DNA of 64,000 bases. It comes from Blastococcus sp. TML/M2B (GTDB lineage Bacteria; Actinomycetota; Actinomycetes; Mycobacteriales; Geodermatophilaceae). Made by a program: the position numbers and the translations under genes. The notes below the pieces were generated by a model, which worked only from the letters and a program-made list of their open reading frames with translations, had not been told where the DNA came from and did no database searches. Location of the stretch: positions 186,001 through 250,000 of the forward strand of contig NZ_JAENZZ010000002.1 in the NCBI RefSeq assembly GCF_016612865.1, written 5' to 3'. This document shows positions 1-7,706 of the stretch, one piece after another (the stretch's first letter is position 1; each line of letters starts with the position of its first letter).

Positions 1-408
1 CAGCACCAGCTGCGCCCGCTGCCACGCCCACTCCCGCTCCCCGGGCGGAAAGCGCAGGGCCGCCACCACCGCTCGGACGATGACGAGGCGGTAGGACTCA
101 TGCGGGTCCGCCGCCGACAACGCCTGCTGCAGCCGGACCAGCTCTGTCGGCGAGTCAGCGAAGCAGACGTCGGCCTTGACCGAGAAGTAGCGGAAGAAGG
201 TGCGCCGACTGATACCGGCCGCCGTCGCGATGTCCTCCACGCTGGTCTCGTCGAACCCGTGGGCGACGAACAGCCGCTGCGCCACGGCCGCCAGCTCGTG
301 GGCGCTCGTGATCGCCGGCCTGCCGCCGCGGTCGCCAGTCGCGACCCGCCCCTGCTCCATCCCCTCAGCAACCTCCCCTCCGGATCCAGGCATCGAGCGC
401 CCTTCCAT
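1..408 (-). CDS. TetR-family regulator, MftR-like (partial, runs off window start)
   Basis: The N-terminal part of a TetR repressor is visible. A basic leader is followed by a helix-turn-helix in which ISRRTFFRYF is the recognition-helix region. The aromatic, Arg-rich RRTFFRYF block resembles the mycofactocin-system regulator family (MftR). The C-terminal ligand domain lies outside the window. In-frame ATG codons occur at 408, 393 and 360; the one at 393 has a GGAAGGG ribosome site about 7 bases upstream. The gene diverges from two mycofactocin-coupled dehydrogenases, so local control of that operon is likely. The family call is firm; the MftR assignment is an inference from motif and context. 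Confidence 0.8.
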   Translation of the reverse strand, partial: MEGRSMPGSGGEVAEGMEQGRVATGDRGGRPAITSAHELAAVAQRLFVAHGFDETSVEDIATAAGISRRTFFRYFSVKADVCFADSPTELVRLQQALSAADPHESYRLVIVRAVVAALRFPPGEREWAWQRAQLVL

Positions 409-428
409 TTCTGACACACGGTGCCATA

Positions 429-443
429 ACCTGAGACGCAGGT
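429..443. promoter_or_regulatory. Candidate operator, inverted repeat ACCTG-N5-CAGGT
   Basis: A perfect 5-5-5 inverted repeat lies in the 75-bp divergent gap between the TetR gene and the first SDR gene. The position suits a TetR operator controlling both directions. The repeat is short, so chance is not excluded. Confidence 0.35.
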
Positions 444-482
444 CACAGTCGGCAATCGGCCGGCGCACGAAGGGAGATCGCC

Positions 483-1319
483 GTGGGACGAGTCGAAGGC
501 AAGGTCGCCTTCATCACCGGGGCGGCTCGCGGCCAGGGCCGCAGCCACGCGGTGCGGCTGGCGCAGGAGGGCGCGGACATCATCGCCGTCGACCTGCTGG
601 GGACGGTCGGGACGGTGGGGTACCCGCTGGCGACGCAGGAGGACCTGGACGAGACGGTCCGCCAGGTGGAGGCGCTGGACCGACGGATCATCGCCAGCAA
701 GGCCGATGTCCGGGACAGCGCCGCGCTGAAGGCCGCGGTGGACGACGGTGTCGCCCAGCTCGGCCGGCTGGACATCGTGCTGGCCAATGCCGGGATCGCC
801 AGTTTCGCACCGGTCGACGAGATGACCGACGAGATGTGGGACGACATGATCGACGTCAACCTCACCGGGGTCTTCAAGACGGTGCGAGCCGCTCTTCCCC
901 ACCTGAAGGCCGGGGGGAACGGCGGGGCCATCGTTCTGACCAGTTCGACCGCCGGGATCAAGGGTCTGGCCAACCTGGCGCACTACGTCGCGGCCAAGCA
1001 CGGCGTCGTCGGACTGGTGAAGACACTGGCCAACGAACTGGCGCCGCACATGATCCGGGTGAACTCGGTGCACCCCACCGCGGTGGACACCACGATGATC
1101 CACAACGAGCAGACCTACACCCTCTTCCGGCCGGACAAGTCGCCGTCGGACGTCACCCGGGACGACGTCGGCGAGGCGTTCCAGAGCCTCAACGCACTCC
1201 CGATCGAGTGGGTGGAGCCGGTCGACATCAGCAACGCGATCCTGTGGCTGGTCAGCGACGAGGCCCGGTACGTCACCGGCGTCCAGCTGCCGGTCGACGC
1301 CGGGTCGGTGATCAAGTGA
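483..1319 (+). CDS. Mycofactocin-coupled SDR family oxidoreductase (first of tandem pair)
   Basis: A 278-residue cytoplasmic short-chain dehydrogenase. The nucleotide-binding motif TGAARGQG is at residues 12-19, LANAG at about 100-104, the catalytic Ser in VLTSSTAG near 154, and Tyr168-x3-Lys172. The start VEGKVAFITGAARGQGRSH and the insert after strand 2 (GYPLATQEDLDETV) are typical of the subfamily whose NAD is held tightly and whose electrons pass to mycofactocin. The substrate is probably an alcohol; it cannot be read from the sequence. The start is GTG at 483. The downstream paralogue overlaps its stop (TGATG), so the two are translationally coupled. No mycofactocin biosynthesis gene is in the window. 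Confidence 0.9.
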   Translation: MGRVEGKVAFITGAARGQGRSHAVRLAQEGADIIAVDLLGTVGTVGYPLATQEDLDETVRQVEALDRRIIASKADVRDSAALKAAVDDGVAQLGRLDIVLANAGIASFAPVDEMTDEMWDDMIDVNLTGVFKTVRAALPHLKAGGNGGAIVLTSSTAGIKGLANLAHYVAAKHGVVGLVKTLANELAPHMIRVNSVHPTAVDTTMIHNEQTYTLFRPDKSPSDVTRDDVGEAFQSLNALPIEWVEPVDISNAILWLVSDEARYVTGVQLPVDAGSVIK

Positions 1320-2155
1320 TGGCCGGACGCGTCGAGGGCAAGGTCGCATTCATCACCGGCGCCGCCCGGAGCCAGGGCCGCAGCCACGCGCTGCGGCTGG
1401 CCCAGGAGGGCGCAGACATCATCGCCGTCGACATCGCCGGGCCGGTGCCGTCCATCCAGATGTTCCCGCCGGCCACCGAGGACGACCTGGCCGAGACAGT
1501 GCGGCAGGTCGAGGCGCTGGACCGGCGGATCGTCGCCACCAAGGCCGACGTGCGCAACAGCGGGGCGCTCAAGGCCGCGGTGGACGAGGGGGTCGCCCAG
1601 CTGGGACGGCTGGACATCGTGCTGGCGAACGCCGGCGTCTTCGAGATCCAGCCGGCCCTCGAGGTCTCCGACGACGCCTGGCGGGAGATGATCGACATCA
1701 ACCTGACCGGGGTGTGGAACACGTGCAAGGTCGCGCTCCCGCACCTCATCGAAGGCGGCCGGGGCGGGGCGATGGTCCTCACCAGCTCGACGGCCGGGCT
1801 CAAGGGGACGCCGAACACGATCCACTACACCGCGGCCAAGCACGGCGTCGTGGGGATCATGCGGACGCTGGCGAACGAGTTCGCCCAGCACTCGATCCGG
1901 GTCAACAGCGTTCACCCGACGGGGGTCGACACGGTGATGATCCAGAACGAGAAGACCTGGGGACTGTTCGCGCCCGACGATCCGGCACCCAGCCGGGAGA
2001 AGGCCGAGCCGATCTTCCAGTCCACCAATGCGCTGCCCGTCCCGTGGGTGGAGCCTGTCGACATCTCCAACGCCATCCTGTTCCTCGTCTCCGACGAGGC
2101 GCGATACATCACCGGGGTGACCCTCCCGGTGGACGCCGGGTACACCGTCAAGTAG
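1319..2155 (+). CDS. Mycofactocin-coupled SDR family oxidoreductase (second of tandem pair)
   Basis: A 278-residue paralogue of the preceding gene, evidently from a tandem duplication. Long stretches are identical (EGKVAFITGAAR, QVEALDRRI, AAKHGVVG). Catalytic Tyr170-x3-Lys174 is intact. The cofactor loop reads TGAARSQG, with Ser where the first copy has Gly, which may alter cofactor affinity. The ATG overlaps the previous stop. The C-terminus (ITGVTLPVDAGYTVK) matches the SDR lid region. The two probably act on related alcohols with different specificity; that is inference. Confidence 0.9.
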   Translation: MAGRVEGKVAFITGAARSQGRSHALRLAQEGADIIAVDIAGPVPSIQMFPPATEDDLAETVRQVEALDRRIVATKADVRNSGALKAAVDEGVAQLGRLDIVLANAGVFEIQPALEVSDDAWREMIDINLTGVWNTCKVALPHLIEGGRGGAMVLTSSTAGLKGTPNTIHYTAAKHGVVGIMRTLANEFAQHSIRVNSVHPTGVDTVMIQNEKTWGLFAPDDPAPSREKAEPIFQSTNALPVPWVEPVDISNAILFLVSDEARYITGVTLPVDAGYTVK

Positions 2156-2185
2156 CGCCCGCCGCCTTTCTCCGAGGAGCTCGTC

Positions 2186-3184
2186 CTGACCGAGCACATC
2201 CCGCACGCCACCGGCGACGACCCGGTCGTCACCGGCCACCGGGTCACCTTCGACGACGGCGCGCACGTCCGCACGATCCGCACCCGGGTCGCCCAGCACC
2301 TCGTCGGACGCACCAGGGAGCTGGACCTGCTGCTGGCCGCGGTCGCGGCCGGCCGGGACGTGCTGCTCGAGGGACCGCCGGGGACGTCGAAGTCGACGCT
2401 GCTGCGCTCGATCACGGCCGAGTGGGGCATCCCGCTGGTCTTCGTCGAGGGCAACGCCGACCTCCCTCCCACCCGGCTCGTCGGGCACCACGACCCCGCC
2501 CGGGTGCTGCGCGAGGACTACTCCCCGGAGAACTTCGTGCCAGGCCCGCTGGTCGAGGCGATGCGCTCAGGCGGCTTCCTCTACGTGGAGGAGTTCAACC
2601 GGGCGCCGGAGGACACCCTCAACACGCTGCTCACAGCGATGGCCGAGCGGCGGATCGCGGTGCCCCGGGTCGGCACGGTCGAGGCGGAGGCCAGCTTCCG
2701 CGTCATCGCCTCGATGAACCCCTACGACACGATCGGCACCACCCGGCTGTCCACGTCCGTGCACGACCGGTTGTGCCGGCTGGTGATCGGTTACCAGGAT
2801 GCCGAGGCCGAGCGGGGCATAGCCGGCCGCCGGACCGGGCTGGAGTCGCCGCGGCTCCTCGCGGACGCAGTGGCGCTCACCCGGGCGACCCGGGAGCGGG
2901 ATGACCTGCGGCAGGGCAGCAGCGTGCGGGGCGCGATCGACCTCGCGCTGATCGCCGCCCAACTGGCCGCGATCCGCGACGTGCAGCTGCCGGCCGAACC
3001 GTCGGTCGCGCCGCCGCGTGGGCTGCCCGAGGAGTACACCGACATCGTCCTGGACGCGATGCTGCTGGCCCTGTCCGGGCGCGTGTTCCTCGACGAGACG
3101 CTGGAGACGACGCCGGAGACGGTGCTCCGGGAGATCTGGCAGGACCACTTCCTGCTCCACCCGGCGGCGGCGGAGCCTGGTTGA
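2186..3184 (+). CDS. MoxR-type AAA+ ATPase, probable CTG start
   Basis: MoxR AAA ATPases act as chaperones that mature metal- or cofactor-containing enzymes with a VWA partner. Walker A GPPGTSKST is at about residues 62-70 and Walker B with its Glu is in FLYVEEFNRAPED. The sensor region IASMNPYD follows, then TTRLSTSVHDRLCRL. The conserved family N-terminus (TEHIPHATGDDPVV onward) is in frame upstream of the first GTG (2360). The only plausible start that keeps it is CTG at 2186, preceded by GAGGAG at 6 bases. Starting at 2360 would remove about 58 conserved residues just before the P-loop. It is followed by a VWA gene. Confidence 0.85.
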   Translation: MTEHIPHATGDDPVVTGHRVTFDDGAHVRTIRTRVAQHLVGRTRELDLLLAAVAAGRDVLLEGPPGTSKSTLLRSITAEWGIPLVFVEGNADLPPTRLVGHHDPARVLREDYSPENFVPGPLVEAMRSGGFLYVEEFNRAPEDTLNTLLTAMAERRIAVPRVGTVEAEASFRVIASMNPYDTIGTTRLSTSVHDRLCRLVIGYQDAEAERGIAGRRTGLESPRLLADAVALTRATRERDDLRQGSSVRGAIDLALIAAQLAAIRDVQLPAEPSVAPPRGLPEEYTDIVLDAMLLALSGRVFLDETLETTPETVLREIWQDHFLLHPAAAEPG

Positions 3185-3208
3185 AGAGCCGTCGACGCCG
3201 ACTCCCCG

Positions 3209-4183
3209 GTGACCCGCCGCGACCGCCCGGGCGCGAGCCGGACCCGGGGAATGCGACCACTCCGGCGCAGGCCCAAGCAGCTCACCGAGCAGCCGACGCT
3301 CTATGAGCCGTCCCGCGGCGAGGGCGGCATGGCGCTCGTCTCCGGCGACCGGCGGCGGACGCAGACGGCGGCGACCCGGGCCGGCGGGACCGCGTCCGGC
3401 ACGACCGACGAACCGGCCGACCTCATCGCGCTGGCCGACCTGGCGACCGAGAGCGGGGCGGACCAGCTGACCCGGGCACGCGCGCGGCAGATCGCCCGCC
3501 GGCTCGCTGTGCCGCGCCCGCCGCGCGACCAGCGGTCCCGGCGCGGCGTGGGCGAGCTGGCCAGTCTGTCCTGGAGCGGGGGGTCCGACGAGCTGGACCT
3601 GGAGCGCACCCTCGAGGCGATCGTCGGCATCCCGTACCCGGAGGGCACCGACCTGGTGGTGCGCGAGCGGGTACGGCAGCGTCGCTCGGTCGTGCTCGTC
3701 GTGGACGTGTCGGGGTCGATGAAGGGCGAGCGGGTGCGGACGGCGGCGGCCACGGTGGGGGCGCTGGCCGGCGAGCTGGCCCGCGACTCGCTCGCCGTCG
3801 TCGCCTTCTGGTCCGACGCTGCGGTGTTGGTGCGGATGGGCGAGCAGGTCGCGCCGCTCGCCGTGCTCGACCTGTTGCTGCGGGTGCCGACCCAGGGGCT
3901 GACGAACGTGTCCTTCGCGCTGGATACCGCGGCCCATCAGCTGGAGGGCGTGCCGCCGCGTGACGCACGGGTGCTCCTGCTGTCGGACTGCGTGCACAAC
4001 GCCGGACCCGACCCGCGGCTGACCGCTGCGCGGCTTCCGCGGCTGGACGTCCTGGTTGACACCTCCGGGGAGCAGGACGTCGAGCTCGGCCGCGACCTCG
4101 CCCGGCTGGGTCGCGGCCGGGCCAGGCTGGTCAGCGACCACCGGGACGTCGCTGCGGCGCTCTCCGCTGTCTTCAGTGATTGA
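3209..4183 (+). CDS. VWA domain-containing protein, MoxR partner
   Basis: A 324-residue cytoplasmic protein. A basic, low-complexity N-terminal third precedes a von Willebrand A domain. The MIDAS metal site is visible as DVSGS near residue 167, the Thr of GLTNVSF, and the Asp of LLLSDCVHN. Such proteins bind targets through the metal site while the neighbouring MoxR ATPase remodels them. It starts with GTG 25 bases after the MoxR stop. An in-frame stop at 3182-3184 excludes a longer N-terminus. With the SDR pair upstream, a role in maturing a dehydrogenase is possible but unproven. Confidence 0.85.
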   Translation: MTRRDRPGASRTRGMRPLRRRPKQLTEQPTLYEPSRGEGGMALVSGDRRRTQTAATRAGGTASGTTDEPADLIALADLATESGADQLTRARARQIARRLAVPRPPRDQRSRRGVGELASLSWSGGSDELDLERTLEAIVGIPYPEGTDLVVRERVRQRRSVVLVVDVSGSMKGERVRTAAATVGALAGELARDSLAVVAFWSDAAVLVRMGEQVAPLAVLDLLLRVPTQGLTNVSFALDTAAHQLEGVPPRDARVLLLSDCVHNAGPDPRLTAARLPRLDVLVDTSGEQDVELGRDLARLGRGRARLVSDHRDVAAALSAVFSD

Positions 4184-4347
4184 CCTGTGGGGATTCGTCA
4201 CGCACTGCGCCCTCCCCCACCCTGTCCAGCAGTCTCCGCCTACGCCTCGAGGCGGCGTGGTCGAGCGGCATGCCCGCACCTTGCGCGTCCCGTCCGGAGG
4301 GACTGTCAGGCGCAGCCGCAGGAGCACGCGGCCACTGTGCAGGAAAC

Positions 4348-4391
4348 GGCGACGGCGCGTGCTCCCCGGGCGGGGAACACGCGCCGTCGCC
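4348..4391. terminator. Bidirectional hairpin terminator
   Basis: A 20-bp stem (GGCGACGGCGCGTGCTCCCC paired with its complement, one mismatch) with a GGGC loop. It lies between the convergent VWA and iron-sulfur genes, just past the stop of the latter. There is no long T run, as is common in high-GC actinobacteria. Confidence 0.75.
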
Positions 4392-4401
4392 GGTCCTTCT
4401 C

Positions 4402-6699
4402 CTACTTAGGGTCGTGCTCCGTCGCCGCGGAGTCGAGCCCGACGACGTCGTCGGTCTTGGTGCCGACGTCGGCACCGGAGGCCGCGCCCTGGACGCCCGC
4501 CGCCACCGGCTGCATCGAGCGCAGCAGGATCTGGCTGACGTCGAGGACCTCGACGTGCTCGCCGGCCTCGCCGTTCTGCTTCTTCGACGTGAGGGCGTCG
4601 GAGAGCATCGTGATGCAGAACGGGCACGCGGTGGAGATGACGTCAGGATCGAGCTCGAGCGCCTCCTCGGTGCGCTCCATGTTGATCCGCTTGCCGATCT
4701 TCTCCTCCATCCACATGCGGGCACCGCCGGCGCCGCAGCAGAAGCCGCGGTCCTTGCAGCGGTGCATCTCCTGCGTGGACAGGCCCTGGACGGACTCGAG
4801 GATCTCGCGCGGCGGCGTGTAGACCTTGTTGTGCCGGCCCAGGAAGCACGGGTCGTGGTAGGTCACCTTGCGGTCGATCGGGGTGACCGGGACGAGCCGG
4901 CCCTCCTCGATCAGCTGGCCGAGCAGCTGCGTGTGGTGGATGACCTCGTACTCGCCACCGACCTGCGGGTACTCCTTGCCCAGCGAGTTGAAGCAGTGCG
5001 GGCAGGTGGCCACGATCTTGCGCGTGCCGGGGACGCGGCCCTCGAAGACGCTGTTGAGGGTCTCGACGTTCTCCATGGCCAGCTGCTGGAAGACGAACTC
5101 GTTGCCCAGGCGGCGGGCCGGGTCACCGGAGCAGGTCTCCCCGCTGCCGAGGACGGCGAACTCGACGCCCGCGGTGTGCAACAGCTCCGCGACGGCCTTG
5201 GTGACCTTCTTGGCGCGGTCGTCGACGGCGCCGGCGCAGCCGACCCAAAACAGGTACTCGACCTCGTGGGGCAGCGGGCCGTCGGCCATGCGGACCTCGA
5301 AGTCCAGCTCCTTGATCCAGTCCTCGCGGACGTTGCCGCCCATGCCCCACGGGTTGCCGCGCTTCTCCAGGTTGGTCAGCATCACGCCGGCCTCGGAGGG
5401 GAAGTTGCTCTCGATCAGGACCTGGTAGCGGCGCATGTCGTTGATGTGGTCGACGTGCTCGATGTCCACCGGGCACTGCTCGACGCAGGCACCGCAGTTG
5501 GTGCAGCTCCACAGGACGTCGGGGTCGATGACCCCGCCCTCCTCGAGGGTGCCGACGAGCGGGCGGTGCGCCTGCGCGTCGTTGGTGCCCTCGATGCGGG
5601 CGTAGCCCGAGGCCCAGACCTGCTCGTCGCTGGGCTTGAGGACGTCGTAGTCGGGAGCGGTCTCGCTGGCCGTCTGCGCGCCGAGGAGGTAGGGGGCCTT
5701 CGCGTAGAGGTGATCGCGGAGATCCATGATCACCATCTTCGGGCTGAGCGGCTTGCCCGTGTTCCACGCGGGGCACTGGCTCTGGCACCGCCCGCACTCC
5801 GTGCAGGTGGAGAAGTCCAGCATCCCCTTCCAGGTGAAGTCCTCGATCTTGCCGCGACCGAAGATGTCGTCGTCGCCCGGGTCCTCGAAGTCGATCGGCT
5901 TGCCGCCCGAGGTCATCGGGAGCAGCGGGCCGAGCGCGGGGGCGCCGTCGGCGTTGCGCTTGAAGTAGATGTTGAAGAAGGCGCTGAACCGGTGCCAGGC
6001 GACACCCATGTTCAGGATCCGGCTGATGACGACCAGCCAGGTCAGGCTCACGACGATCTTGACGAAGGCGACGACCGTCAGCAGGTCGGGGCTGTCCGGG
6101 AGGATCGTGGCCAGGGCGCCGGAGACCGGGTGCGACCAGCCGGGGGCCTCGGTGAGGTCGCTGGAGACCTTGAGCGCGCGGATCAGCAGGATGCAGACAC
6201 CGACGGTGGCGACGACGAACTCGACGAAGTAGCCGCGGCCCTCGTTGGAACCGGCGAAGCGGCTCTTGCGACCCTGCCGGCGCGGGTGGTCCTTCTGGCG
6301 CCGGTAGATCAGGTAGCCGATCCCGAGGATCGTGCCGGTGCCGATGATGTCCGCGAACAGGTTCCAGACGCCCCACTCACCGATCAGCGGGATGTGGAAA
6401 GCGGGGTTCCACACCTCACCGAACGCCTCCACCAGCGTCAGCACGAGGCCGTAGAACCCCATGAAGACGAACCAGTGCGCGACCCCGATCGAGGACCACT
6501 TCAGCATCCGGGTGTGACCCAGCGACTCGACCAGCGTCGTCTTCAGGCGGGTCCTCACCGGCCCCCACCGGGTGCCGTCGGGCTGGCCGGTGCGGATGAT
6601 CCGCACCATCGCGCGGACGGCCCGGTAGGCCATCACCACCGAAACGAACAGGAACAGGACGCTGATCGTCCCCAGGACGACCTGCAGCGGGCCCGTCAT
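4402..6699 (-). CDS. Membrane-anchored (Fe-S)-binding oxidoreductase with CCG domains
   Basis: A 765-residue protein. About five N-terminal membrane helices (NarI/HdrE-like) are followed by a ferredoxin-type pair, CTECGRCQSQCP near residue 297 and CTNCGACVEQCP near 395. Two cysteine-rich CCG domains of the heterodisulfide-reductase D/GlpC type follow, including ETCSGDPARR and GFCCGAGGARMWMEE near 650. It should carry electrons between the quinone pool and a soluble partner. Mycobacterium tuberculosis Rv0338c has this architecture, and family members are widely conserved in actinobacteria. The substrate is unknown. ATG 6699 is preferred over the overlapping TTG 6702 because GGAGG lies 5 bases upstream. 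Confidence 0.9.
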   Translation of the reverse strand: MTGPLQVVLGTISVLFLFVSVVMAYRAVRAMVRIIRTGQPDGTRWGPVRTRLKTTLVESLGHTRMLKWSSIGVAHWFVFMGFYGLVLTLVEAFGEVWNPAFHIPLIGEWGVWNLFADIIGTGTILGIGYLIYRRQKDHPRRQGRKSRFAGSNEGRGYFVEFVVATVGVCILLIRALKVSSDLTEAPGWSHPVSGALATILPDSPDLLTVVAFVKIVVSLTWLVVISRILNMGVAWHRFSAFFNIYFKRNADGAPALGPLLPMTSGGKPIDFEDPGDDDIFGRGKIEDFTWKGMLDFSTCTECGRCQSQCPAWNTGKPLSPKMVIMDLRDHLYAKAPYLLGAQTASETAPDYDVLKPSDEQVWASGYARIEGTNDAQAHRPLVGTLEEGGVIDPDVLWSCTNCGACVEQCPVDIEHVDHINDMRRYQVLIESNFPSEAGVMLTNLEKRGNPWGMGGNVREDWIKELDFEVRMADGPLPHEVEYLFWVGCAGAVDDRAKKVTKAVAELLHTAGVEFAVLGSGETCSGDPARRLGNEFVFQQLAMENVETLNSVFEGRVPGTRKIVATCPHCFNSLGKEYPQVGGEYEVIHHTQLLGQLIEEGRLVPVTPIDRKVTYHDPCFLGRHNKVYTPPREILESVQGLSTQEMHRCKDRGFCCGAGGARMWMEEKIGKRINMERTEEALELDPDVISTACPFCITMLSDALTSKKQNGEAGEHVEVLDVSQILLRSMQPVAAGVQGAASGADVGTKTDDVVGLDSAATEHDPK

Positions 6700-6838
6700 C
6701 AATTCCTCCCCCGCACGCCTGACGGCGTCGGTTGACTCCCGTGCGCCGATCGGCGACGGCGAAACTCTGTGCGGTGTGCGCCTGGGGGCTCATCGCTCCG
6801 CGCCCCGGAACTCGCGCGCGAGAACGCGGCCTCGGCGA

Positions 6839-7543
6839 TCACCCGGCGTCCCCTTCCTGAGGGCTGGCGCCGTTCGGACGGCTGCTGTCCGGCTCGCGCG
6901 AGGAGCTGGCCATCCGGATTGCCATGAAGCCGCTTCGCATACCCTCCACGCCGTCCTTCTCGTCGAGGGGAGGCAGCGACTCAGCCTGGTCGGGTCCCAT
7001 TGCATCGAAGACCAGGGACACGTACCGGCGCCGGTCTGCCGGCGAGGCCGGGGGCGTGGAGAGACCGACGACGAGGATGCTGAGCACACGCGGGATGTCG
7101 TAGGGCTGCAGGTCCGCCCGGATCTCGTTCCTCTCCTGCGCGTGCCGCAGCAGGACGGCGAAGGGCTCCAGGAACTCCCTCAGCAGGTCGTCGGTCAGCA
7201 CCGCGAAGTCAGCGGACGAGGCGATCAGTCCGCGCTCCCGGTCGAGTAGCTCCAGCAGTCGCTCGACGATCAGCAGGAACGACTGCCGGGCGCTGCCTTG
7301 GGCGCACGACTGACGAAGCAGGGGCAGGAGCTCGTCCCGCATGATCGATCGGTACACCGCCCGGGTCAGGCTCTCCCGGCCGGAGAAGTGGCGGTACAGG
7401 GTGGCGATCCCGACTCCGGCTTCGCTCGCGATCTCCTCCAGCGAACCCTGACCACCGGAGGCGAACACCTTGCGGGCGGCCGCGATCAACCGTTCGCTGT
7501 TCGCGAGGGCGTCTCGCCGCCGTGTACTCGCCGGCGGTGTCAT
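6839..7543 (-). CDS. TetR-family regulator
   Basis: A 234-residue repressor. The HTH is at about residues 30-60 (SLEEIASEAGVGIATLYRHF), with a long C-terminal ligand-binding domain (LLREFLEPFAVLLRHAQ) and a Ser/Pro-rich tail. The ATG at 7543 follows GAGAGG. It is transcribed away from the MMPL exporter, which it most likely represses in the usual TetR/efflux arrangement. The gene arrangement matches the TetR at 29589 and the MMPL at 31361. Confidence 0.9.
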   Translation of the reverse strand: MTPPASTRRRDALANSERLIAAARKVFASGGQGSLEEIASEAGVGIATLYRHFSGRESLTRAVYRSIMRDELLPLLRQSCAQGSARQSFLLIVERLLELLDRERGLIASSADFAVLTDDLLREFLEPFAVLLRHAQERNEIRADLQPYDIPRVLSILVVGLSTPPASPADRRRYVSLVFDAMGPDQAESLPPLDEKDGVEGMRSGFMAIRMASSSREPDSSRPNGASPQEGDAG

Positions 7544-7628
7544 GGCAGGGTATCCTCTCAGCCGACGCGAGCGGCACCCGCAGTACCGCTGGAGACCACC
7601 GGCTGCAGCCAGGGCCTTCCGTGCATAC

Positions 7629-7642
7629 GATAGCTCCCTATC
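7629..7642. promoter_or_regulatory. Candidate TetR operator GATAG-CTCC-CTATC
   Basis: A perfect 5-4-5 inverted repeat in the 163-bp divergent gap between the TetR gene (start 7543) and the MMPL gene (start 7707). It is AT-richer than its surroundings, as promoters here tend to be. The site is inferred from position and symmetry only. Confidence 0.4.
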
Positions 7643-7706
7643 ACTTCTGGTCTTCCACGGTGCCCTCATGGGAGCCGTGACGCACTGACCGGCTCTGGGG
7701 GCTGCG

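Noticed and set aside
200..2155. A 651-codon plus-strand frame ending with the second SDR
   Set aside because: Residues before 1319 are Arg/Gly-rich shadow of the first SDR and the TetR gene; the true gene starts at 1319.
4180..6735. An 851-codon frame opposite the iron-sulfur oxidoreductase
   Set aside because: Asp/Glu/Val/Ala repeats typical of antisense reading in high-GC DNA; the minus strand carries clear Cys motifs.
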